From assembly GCA_014155875.1 (NCBI GenBank), contig JACEFZ010004085.1, positions 212,001-276,000 of the forward strand: a stretch of DNA of 64,000 bases. The letters are read 5' to 3'. Shown here piece after piece: positions 36,201 through 48,200 of the stretch (position 1 is the stretch's first letter; each line of letters opens with the position of its first letter). The position numbers and the translations under genes were made by a program. A model generated the notes under the pieces. The model searched no databases, had not been told where the DNA came from, and saw only the letters and a list, made by a program, of their open reading frames with translations. The stretch comes from Cepaea nemoralis. Its lineage: Eukaryota > Mollusca > Gastropoda > Stylommatophora > Helicidae.

Positions 36201-39200
36201 TCTGGTTCGAATCTGAATTCACGGTAACTGTCAACCTATTATCAATAAAACAAAGCAGAACTCAAAGTAAATGTCTATCTATTACATATTATACCAAAGC
36301 AGAACTCACAGTAACTGTCTATCTATTACCATTATAACAAAGCAGAACTCACAGTAACTGTCTATCTATTACCATTGTAACAAAGCAGAACTCACTGTAA
36401 CTGTCAACCTATTCAAGCTAATAAATTCTACAAAGCAGAACTCATGATTCCTAAGAAACCCCTGGGAAGGTTAACCCGGTCAACAAATGCCTGCAGAAGT
36501 CGGATGTGTCTGCCTAACGGCGCAAGAACGCAGCTCTGCTGTAAACAGGCACAACGCAATCACATCCGAAAAAAAACTCCGGATGAACGAAGAAGAAGAA
36601 GAACTCATGATAACTGTCAACCGATTATCAATAAAACAGAGCAGAACTCACAGTAACTGACTATCTATTACCATTATAACAAAGCAGAACTCACAGTAAC
36701 TGTCTATTACCATTATAACAAAGCAGAACACTCAGTAATTTTACTCTAAGTTGTGTGACATCTGCAGTAAGTACCTGACGAGATGCAGTGAAATGTGCCA
36801 GGCAATAAATCGTACTATATATGGTTTGTGTCTTCGTTATTCAAATTCACTACGGGAAAACATTGTTTTGAAATTCTATTATTCATTTGACTTCTATTAT
36901 TCATTTGACAATGTTTTTTATCCAATGTGAATGTAGTATGCACAATGCTGAAAGAAAGATGAGTGATTGGAAGGGCAGATTGTAAGACGGGTCTGCATAC
37001 TCAATTTGTGACCCTTTGAAAATAAAGTTTGTTCCTTCGTTCGTTTAACCTATTATCAATATAACAAAGCAGAACTCACTGCTGATATGAGAGGTACTAT
37101 TACCTAGCTTCTAGCAACATGCAAGCTTTCAATCACGCAACTCACTTGGTTAAATCCTGGGGAAACCTTGGTGCCACCGCCTCATGTAGGTACAGTTCCA
37201 GCATGGAACTGCTCCGCCAAAATTCTCTGTCTATTATCTGAAATATAGCGTACAACATCTGAAACATAGTGTACAACATCTGAAACATAGTATACAACAT
37301 CTTAAATATAGTGTACATCTAAAACATAGCATACAACATCTGAAACACAGCATACATCTGAAACACAACGTACAACATCTGAAACATAGCGTACAACATC
37401 TGAAACATAGTGTACAACATCTGAAACATAGCGTACAGCATCTGAAACACAGCGTACAGCATCTGAAACACAGCGTACAACATCTGAAACATAGAGTACA
37501 ACATCTGAAACATAGCGTACAACATCTGAAACATAGCGTACAACATCTGAAACATAGTGTACATCTAAAACATAGCGTACAACATCTGAAACATAGTGTA
37601 CAACATCTGAAACACAGTGTACAACATCTGAAACATAGTGTACAACATCTGTTTCAGGTGCCTAAGGGTGAGAGGATCAACTTCATTGCACCAGGTTTTA
37701 TCCCATATGGCCCGGTCTCTTTCCACAGGATGGCTTGCCGAAAGAGACACACAAAGCATGAACTCTGCAGCTAAAGCAACAACCCCCAGGAGTCTTCGAG
37801 AAAATTGCACTTGTGAAATGAACGGTGTGGCCTGGAAATAAACCCATAACCTTCGGAACGAGAGTCAGTCAGTGTAACCACTTCACCACAGAGACAACCT
37901 ACGTGTAGAGGAAAATCCAGACAAACTTTTACTCAACTTGCTACTGGAATAATCAGCAAAGGAACTCTTCTGTGGCCTTTGAAGAGGAGGAGAGAGCCTG
38001 TTTGGGAATGTCCCATGTGCAGTGGTGTTGATTTTTAAATTCAATATTCAGCAGCGCTTACCAAACCCGTCATACCACATTGTGCAAATGGCTTTGGGCG
38101 GAGGAGCACAATTGGGAGAGGAGCGCAAGTGGGAGAGGAGCGCAAGTGGGAGAGGAAATACAACCTAATGACTAAATGTTGTGGCAGGGCAGACCAGGCC
38201 CTAAGCCTTGGTTGGCAACTGGTCTAGGATTGAAGCTCCAACAAGTGGACGGTTAGATCATTGCTTTGCTGATCCAGCAGCTTCTGCAGCTTGTCTTGTT
38301 CCAGATGTATTGGTGATACCTTTCCACTGGAGTAATCTAGGCAGGCCGGGAGAGGAATCATGCGGCATCGTCAATACATGGTCTCTACAATTTAATTTGT
38401 GCTATGGAGAGGTATAACTCCATCCCTGGACGGCATGTATCAATCACATTCGTAAGCAACATGGGTTGTAATTATTATGCCATTTTTAAGCACAATGTAA
38501 CAAATTCTCATCTGTCAAGACAGTAAGGTGCCAGCATTCAGACCACACACAGCTTCAATCAGCAGAATTTTGTTCTGGTTGTTTATTTGTCAGTCTCTGT
38601 GGCAAAGATCTTATGGATGGGATTCATAAGCCTGCTTACCCATGTTTGAAACACAGCTGCGACCGATTTCGCAGCAGACCGCATTTCGCTGGGTTTTAAC
38701 GAGTTGGTATGGGAGTAGGTCGTTCAGAAAGCAATGGCAAAATACTGAACGTAAAATTGCCAAGGCATCAACAACAGTAGTAAAATGCTAGTATTTACAG
38801 CTTTTTTTGGGTTGCGTATCCCTTATGGGGTGTTGCAGTCAACACCAGCATTTTTCAGCTGCTGTTGATGTACTAGGCAAGTGTTATGTTCAGTAGTTTG
38901 ACATTGCTTTCCACACCAGCATGTTATAATAACACAACGCGACACGGTCTGCTGCACAAATCAGTCGTAGCTGAGCTTCGAACGCCTGGTACCCGGCTCA
39001 CGAACCGCATTCGCAAGCCTTTAGCCACAGAGCAGGCTACGTCCTGTAAAAAGGATATACAAACAAAAAAAATTTTACTTATCCCAGTAAAAGAGTCTTT
39101 GGATAAGACTAAGAGGAACTTACCTTCTGGAATATAGGAGTGTAGAAATCATACAAGACTTCTCCAGAAGACATCAGATAGTACCTCTACAACAGAATCA

Positions 39201-42200
39201 ACACAAATAATATATTCATAAAGAGATACCGCAATAAACATCAAGACACTAAATGGTATCTACAACAGAATCAACACAAATAATATATTCATCAACAGAT
39301 ACCGAAATAAAAAACAAGACACGAAAATGGTATCTCTACAATAGAATAAATACAAATATTATATTCATCAACAGATACAGCATTAAAAATCAAAAAACTA
39401 AATGGTATCTCTAAAACAGAATAAATACAAATATATTCATCAACAGATACCGAAATAAAAAACAAGGCTCAAAATGGTATCTCTTACAACGGAGTGAATA
39501 CAAATATTATATTCATCAACAGATACAGCAATAAAAATCAAGAAACTAAAAGGTATCTCTACAACAGAATCAATACTGAGTCTCCGTTCCCTCTTTCAAG
39601 TGGAGTGCAACACATCTTGTTATGCGCCTCACAGTCAGTCTATCAGACTTTGCAATGCAGGTTGTTCTTGCTTACTCACCTTGAACTCAAGCGTAGTCCG
39701 TACATGTGCTACTGCTTTAAGAGCATTGGACTAATTTTTGCATGTGGATTAGCTTTCACCATTACTAGTGCACCTTACCATATGGCGATCCTACTCTGAC
39801 TTCTGAGGTTCTTGTAACTTACTTCACCAAGTAAAGGACGAGAATTCAACATTTCAGTCCAACTGACCAGTGTAGGGGTTGAACCGGCTACACTGGAAGT
39901 TTAAGAGCAAGCGCTCTCATATTCTTATTCTCTTTATATCACCTATATGAGGTCAGCATGGCTGAATGGATAAGAACGCGCGTCCATAAACATCCGGTGT
40001 ACAGATGGCGAGGTAAGGGGTCAACCCCTACACCTGACAGTTGGGCTAAAATGTTGACTTGGGGAAGTTAATTACAAGTACTTCAGAAGTCAGAGTGGGT
40101 TCACCTTATGGCAAGGGACACTGGTAATAGTAAAGCTCATTCACATGCAAAATTCAGTCCGGTGCAAGTAGAAGTAGTGTGTATGAACTGTGCTTGTGTT
40201 CAAAGCGAGCGAGCACACACAAAAATGTCACCTATATTTCTATGTAGAAGCAAGAACAAACACATACATTAACATCAACCACTCTTCTCCTACCTGCATG
40301 GCATGAATGCAGTCCATCAAGTGGTACTCTGACTTGAGGATCTGCACTAACTTGCTACACACAATCCGGTACCTGGCTCTCACATGGGGGTACAGGCAGC
40401 TCTCGCACAACCTCAGCACGGAAGAGAGGTCACTGCTGGACAATTCTGACAATCTGGATTCATAAATAAACACATACAAGTCAAGTTAAATGTAGATTTT
40501 GGAAGCTTGTAGGCTGTTCCATTATTTACATATAATATAAAAAATGTTGGCCAATTTAGTCAACAGTGAAATAAACTACATTTTAATTGTTTCCATAACA
40601 TACGTACAGAAATAATAACCTGTAATATATAATCATCAGACCACGGCACGCTGCTTTTTTAACATGTTGGTATAGGGGGCCGATCGTTCAGAAAGCAATG
40701 GCAAACTACTGAACGTAAAACTTGCCAAGACATCAACAATGGCAGTAAAATGTTGGTGTTGACTGCAACATCCTGTAAAGGATATGCAATTATAAAATTT
40801 TTTAAAAATTTATCATCATAGTTTCTTGATACTATGACACAACAGCAGCAAAAACAATTAAAGTACAAAAGCACATTTAAACCTAGAAGCCACAAAAGAA
40901 TATATTGCACACATATTGTTTGTGCCTTCTGTGTTTCAAATAACACATTTATTCTGAAGAATTATAAATGTCCTGGCTATTTTTCAGTTTACATTTCAAT
41001 CAAAATTGCAGGTAAATAATTTGTTGAAGTGTTCATTAACGAATACTCACGCATCATTCTTATGCTTGTGTCTATTCTCCGTTTTTAAATCAATATCAGG
41101 AAATATGGTGGCAAAGTTGATGTTAAGTAGAGTATCTTTCTCACCAGGAACATTCAGCAATCTGTCAATCGTAGGATCTTTCTGAAAACATACAAGACAC
41201 AAGTCACTGAAAACATACAAGACACAAGTCACTGAAAACATACAAGACACAAGTCGCTGAAAACGTACAAGACACAAGTCACTGAATACATACAACACAA
41301 GTCACTGAAAACATACAAGACACAAGTCACTGAAAACATACAAAAACAAGTCACTGAAAACATACAAGACACAAGTCACTGAATACATACAGACACAAGT
41401 CACTGAATACATACAAGACACAAGTCACTGAATACATACAAGACACAAGTCACTGAATACATACAAGACACAAGTCACTGAATACATACAAGACACAAGT
41501 CACTGAATACATACAAAACAAGTCACTGAAAACATACAAGACACAAGTCACTGAATACATACAAAACAAGTCACTGAAAACATACAAGACACAAGTCACT
41601 GAATACATACAAGACACAAGTCACTGAATACATACAAAACAAGTCACTGAAAACATACAAGACACAAGTCACTGAATACATACAAAACAAGTCACTGAAA
41701 ACATACAAGACACAAGTCACTGAATACATACAAGACACAAGTCACTGAATACATACAAAACAAGTCACTGAAAACATACAAGACACAAGTCACTGAATAC
41801 ATACAAGACACAAGTCACTGAATACATACAAAACAAGTCACTGAAAACATACAAGACACAAGTCACTGAATACATACAAGACACAAGTCACTGAATACAT
41901 ACAAAACAAGTCACTGAAAACATACAAGACACAAGTCACTGAATACATACAAAACAAGTCACTGAAAACATACAAGACACAAGTCACTGAATACATACAA
42001 GACACAAGTCACTGAATACATACAAAACAAGTCACTGAAAACATACAAGACACAAGTCACTGAATACATACAAGACACAAGTCACTGAATACATACAAAA
42101 CAAGTCACTGAAATCATACAAGACACAAGTCACTGAATACATACAAGACACAAGTCAATGAATACATACAAAACAAGTCACTGAAAACATACAAGACACA

Positions 42201-45200
42201 AGTCACTGAAAACATACAAGACACAAGTTGCTGAAAAGATACAAGACACAAGTCACTGAATACATACAAGACACAAGTCACTGAAAACATACAAGACACA
42301 AGTCACTGAAAACATACAAGACACAAGTCACTGAAAACATACAAGACACAAGTCACTGAATACATACAAAACAAGTCACTGAAAACATACAAGACACAAG
42401 TCACTGAATACATACAAAACAAGTCACTGAAAACATACAAGACACAAGTCACTGAATACATACAAGACACAAGTCACTGAATACATACAAGACACAAGTC
42501 ACTGAATACATACAAAACAAGTCACTGAAAACATACAAGACACAAGTCACTGAATACATACAAAACAAGTCACTGAAAACATACAAGACACAAGTCACTG
42601 AATACATACAAGACACAAGTCACTGAATACATACAAGACACAAGTCACTGAATACATACAAGACACAAGTCACTGAATACATACAAAACAAGTCACTGAA
42701 AACATACAAGACACAAGTCACTGAATACATACAAAACAAGTCACTGAAAACATACAAGACACAAGTCACTGAATACATACAAGACACAAGTCACTGAATA
42801 CATACAAAACAAGTCACTGAAAACATACAAGACACAAGTCACTGAATACATACAAGACACAAGTCACTGAATACATACAAAACAAGTCACTGAAAACATA
42901 CAAGACACAAGTCACTGAAACACATACAAGACACAAGTCACTGAATACATACAAAACAAGTCACTGAAAACATACAAGACACAAGTTACTGAAAACATAC
43001 AAGACACAAGTCACTGAAAACATACAAGACACAAGTCACTGAACACAAAGGATGCCAAACTAAAAATGTGTAATACACAGACATTACACAATTTGTAATA
43101 AACAGAAATTATCGTGGTAGATAATTCAAATTATTGTGTGAATATTTTTGTGTGAGTGGTGCATATCCCTTACAGGACGTTGCAGTCAACATCAGCATTT
43201 TTCAGCTGCTGTTGATGTACTAGGCAAGATTACGCTCAGTAATTGCCATTGAATTCTGAGTGGCTGGCTCACATACCCCGTAAGTTACCAACGTGGCAAG
43301 AACCTCTACAGATTCTCGTGCAGGTTAGGTTACTCACGAGAATATATGTATTGCATATTTCAGCTTGAAGGATTTATCTTACTGCTTTAGTTTATGTTGT
43401 GTTATTTCTGCAGTATGTACCTGATGAGATGCAGCAAAATATGTCAAGCAATAAATCGAGCAATCTATTGTTTGAATATTCATTATTCAAATTCACTACA
43501 GAGAACTACAGCATGGCTGAATGGATAAGAGCACTAGTTCATAAACATCCGGTGTGCTGATGCCGAGGTAGCGGGTTCAACCCCTACACCAGTCAGTTGG
43601 GACTAAAATGTTAACTTTTCATCCTTGACTTGGGGACATAAATTAAAAGTACCTAAAAGTCAGGGAAAGTTCACCTGATGGCGAGCAACACCGGTAATAG
43701 GGAAAGCTAATCACCAAGCAAAAATCAGTCCATTGCACTAGAAGTAGCAGTACGTGAATGGACTACGCTTGAGTTCAATGCAATTCAACGCAAACAATAA
43801 AAAAGAAAATTCACTACAGGAAACCGTTTTGAATACAAAGAAATGTCAATTACTTAGGAACCCTCGAAAGCTCTTGAAAGGCTTGAGAAATATATTCACA
43901 TGTAAGGACTGGCACTAGCAGAAGTACAAGTGTGTCCTCTGGTCTCCACTTCTGCTCTTTATTTCCCCATAGACCCTCAACAACAAACTCAGGCCACACT
44001 TTCCTATCTTTTCCTATCTCCGGCTGCTCTGCTCATATCCTTCCCACATTACTCATCTGTCTGGGAGTCTCCTTGGTGAAGTGGTTATGCTGTCTGACTA
44101 TGATATTTGGTTCACAAGTGCACTTTTCTCTGAGACTCCAGGGGGGGGTTGTTGCTGCAGCTATGGAGTTTGAGCTTTGTGTGACACTTTCGGCAGGCCA
44201 CCCTGCAGAAAGAGACCAAGCCATATGAGATAAAACCTGGTGCAATGAAGAATGCATCTGTCTTTATTTCTCTTCTCCGTGTGTTTTAGATCTCATTATT
44301 TTGTTCACCCTTTCAAGGGAGTATATAAATATGATATTCTCAGGTTGTCTCACTGTGTTCTTTTCTTCTTCTTCTTATTCTGCGTTTGTTCGGAATGTTT
44401 TTTTTGGACATAATTGCATTGTGCCTGTTTACAACAGAACTGCAATATTTGCACTTTCGGCCGACACATCACACTTCTTCAGGTACTTGTTGACCAGGTT
44501 AACCTTCCGCGGTGTGTGTCCTATCCATCACCAGTGCCTTTTCCTCAACTCTTAATTCAATGGAGTATGATTAGTTCTCTCCATGAGCTTCCCCTTTATA
44601 ATTATGTCATAACATATTAATATTACTTTGCGCAAGACTACAGAGGGCGCAGACAACATAAAAATTGAAAGCTGTAGTGTGACCACACTGGGGTTTGAGC
44701 CTGCCACTTCCAAATGATGACAACACCTTACTGAAGGAACAAGTATACTTCAACCCACAGACAGCTAGACACTGCTAAAACAAGATGTCTTCATTAGCCA
44801 GGTCTATCATCTGCCTAAATCCACAACCTTTGAATATGGAAAGAATTTGTACTGAAGCCATTTGACTAGCACACCAGGTCTCAGAAATTTACATTAACAA
44901 AGTTAAGTTAGGTGCATGTCCTTTACAGGATCTTGCAATCAACCCCAGCATTTCTTTGCTGTGTATGATTTACTAGAAAATATTAGTTTAGTAGTTTGCC
45001 ATTGCTTTCTGAAGTTGCATTTTTTTTCTCTTATGTCCGATAGAGTTGACAGAAATGTATCAAAATGTCATATTAATAATGTATTTACTACATTGCGACT
45101 TAATGAGACAACCTACATAATGCAAAAGTGATTGTTTTTCATAATCAACAGTTATACTACTCCATCATTCTTACATTTGAGGTAATGATTTACTACACTG

Positions 45201-48200
45201 TGACTTATGAGACAATCTATATAATGCAAAAGTGACAGTTTTTCATAAACAACAGTTACACTATTCTTTCATTCTTACATCTGAGGTAATCACGGTTGTG
45301 TCTCTCGCAGAATGTGGCCTCTGATCCTTAGATTCCAACCCCAGCTTCACCTTGAGATCCCGTACAAACAGCTCATACAGCGAAGGAGGGTGTTCATCTG
45401 CACAAAGATAAGGATACATCTTAACTGTTACCACACATGATAAAATGTCCATGAAAGTGAAAAATTTATATACAAACAGAAAATGACATGAAAAGAAAAT
45501 AAAAATAAACAAAGAAAGAAGATTCTGACTGTCACCTGTTGATTTTCACAATGCCAAATTCTTCTGCTCTACTGCTTTCAGGGCCAGGTAGATCTTACTT
45601 TAACTCATTTGATTCTAAGCAGTGGTCACTTGAAATAATAAAACTAACGTTATAAATTTACAGCTTTCTGATACGGAGGGGTCAAATGGACAATTAGGAC
45701 AGAGTGGGTTGGTTGACCGTTTGGCAATCCTCTGCAAGACTGAGATTAAGTCAAGTCCAAAGCGTTGGTACTGGAGGGTACCCATAGTGGAGGGTAAGGT
45801 TGAAAGCAAGCGAGCATGAGGTAGACAATGATACAAGTGGGAAGAAAACATCAAGAGATGGACGAACAGCAATCTGACAGAATGTACAGTCAGGATGAGA
45901 GAGAGTATTGGAGATCCACTGCAGCCAACCTTCATTGTGGAGACAACACCTGATTGATTGATTGAAAGCGTTGATGCTGCCATTTAGACCCTCAAAAAGG
46001 CTTGCAACTATTAGAGGTAGGTTGGTACAGATCATTTTCTCCTGACTCAGAACAAAGTACCTATCTCCATTTGAACTATTTTATACAGGTCTTCTTCCCA
46101 TCTCCAAGCCCAGAAACTTGCTGGGTGTGTAAGACCAGCACTGGAGCTTCACAATCTTAGGATGTAACCAGGACATGATCCAACACAGCACATACTGACT
46201 GGCTGGGAGTGGACCCAGGTTAGTCATGTTGCCTTCAGTGACCACTGTCAACAGACCACTGCCAACAGGCCACTGTCCACAGAATACTGTCAACAGGCAG
46301 TTGTCCATAGACCACTGTCAACAGGCCACTGTCCACAGACCACTCTCCACAGACCACTCTCCACAGACCACTGTCAACAAAGGAATAGGATGTAATCAGG
46401 ACATGATCCAACACAGCACATTCTGACTGGCTGGGAGCGGACCCAGGTTAGTCATGTTGCCTCCAGAGACCACTGTCAACAGATTCCAAAACAATATCTG
46501 GGTGAATGGAGTGAGGAACAAAGGCAACTTGTCTAAGCAAATGTCACATAGAACAGGCTAGGAAATGTTTGTTGTTTTTGTTTGCTCACTTTTGAGCTCA
46601 AGCATAGCCCATATATGTACTACCACTTCTAGTGCACCGGACTGATTTTTGCGTGCTGGATTAGCCTTCATTATTACCAGTGTCCCATGTCATCAGGTGA
46701 ACCCACTCTGACTTCTGAGGTACTTGTAATTTACATCCCAAAGTCAAGGACAAGAAGTCAACATTTTAGTTCCAACTGACCAGTGTAAGGGTTGAACCAG
46801 GTACCTCAGCATCAAGCACAACAAATGTTTATGAATGAGTGCCCTTATCCATTCGGCCATGTTACAGTGAGCAACAACGGACATGCTGACACCCCAGGGA
46901 CACACCTTCCAAGAGCCAGTATTGACCAAAGCATTTCTTACATTGTCACTTCTGCTGACTGAAACTTGAACCCTGAAGTGTTGGTGTGCAAATGCATAAA
47001 TATCCTAGGATGACTCCGTACAAGCATTGAACAGTGTTGAGTTGAGTTGAGTTAAGAACCAACATCACTGCACTCAGGACATTCCCATACATGCTCCGTC
47101 CCCTCGTTCAACAGCCAGCAAAGAGCCATACTACTAATCGTTTCCACCGCTATCAGATTAAAAGTTCTTCTGGTCTTCCCTCTCAGTTTTGAGATTCTTC
47201 CAGAACCCCTGCCAATCCCCCACAATCTTATTCTTTCCACATATGGGTTCTCAATCTGTTCCTCCGTCTTCTCCACCTGGTACCACAAGCGCACGGCCAC
47301 CTCCCCCTTGTCCATAGGCAATCTACCACCAAGAGGTGCATTACCTGCTAGCCCATCAGCCTGTTCATTCCCCCGTACCCCCGCATGGCCAGGGCAAAAT
47401 ATCCATACAATTCTCACAATCTGTGACCTCTGAAGCGACGAAGAGCCATTCCACACGACACATTCCTTTCTCCACCTTACTAAGCATACTCTTTGAATCC
47501 GTAATGAATACAATGTGTGTTGCAGTAGTCTCCTCCAGCCAGCGGAATGCTGCTGTTACTGCCTCAACCTCCATTCTCATGCTGGAGGTCGTAGTCTCAT
47601 ATGCCGCTACTCCAACAGCTCCGTTAAGCTCAAAATTGAATGCCAGTTAATCAACAATCTGGGATGCTTCCATCCAGCAGGTACCAATACTGTTGTGGAC
47701 GCTACTGTATAACTGTGCCATCTTCTCCAGCTGTTTATACTGTCTATTACTATGCTATCCTCCCCTCACCCCCCCCCCCCCCCCCCCCCCCCCCATCCCA
47801 ATATTCATACCTGTCTCCACACCCCTATATTTTCATATAAGACTGTTCGCATATTTTTGGCGACGTAAATACTATCTGGCAACCTACTATACTTAAACTC
47901 TGCAGCCAAAGAGCGCCTTCGCATCTGGTAAATCAGCCTTTTCTGCTCCCACATGGATACGTAGTGGTTGTGCTTTTTTGTTTTGTGCTTTTTTATATTT
48001 CGTTGTCCTATCTATTCGTGTTGTCCTGTCCTTGACAAAGATTCTGAGAATCAAAACGTTGGCTGTCCTGCGTGTCGAATTGTACGCGTTTGTGTGTATT
48101 TTATTTTATTATTCATTTTATATATTTACTGAGTGCTTCTGATTTAGGATTTTCACCTGTATTTCGGGATATGATGGATCTCCTTGTAAAGGTATGTGCA

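Larger units (their letters stand above)
36216..37090 (-). repeat. 43-bp array carrying the exon 13 acceptor and exon start, about 10 copies
   Basis: The plus-strand unit holds CAAAGCAGAACTCACAGTAA and then CTGTCTATCTATTACCATTA. On the minus strand this reads ATAG, then ATAGACAGTTACTGTGAGTT. The exon 13 border is ATAATAG|GTTGACAGTTACCGTGAATT. A SINE-like element splits the array at 36460-36605. A different sequence lies at 36740-37040 before one last unit. Confidence 0.85.

Noticed and set aside
41187..43045. Short repeats suggesting CRISPR or telomere-like DNA
   Set aside because: Units are head-to-tail without spacers, and they reproduce an intron acceptor.
43505..43600. tRNA gene-like sequence with A and B boxes
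   Set aside because: The same sequence heads eight dispersed SINE B copies. The tRNA fold is degraded and followed by a SINE body.
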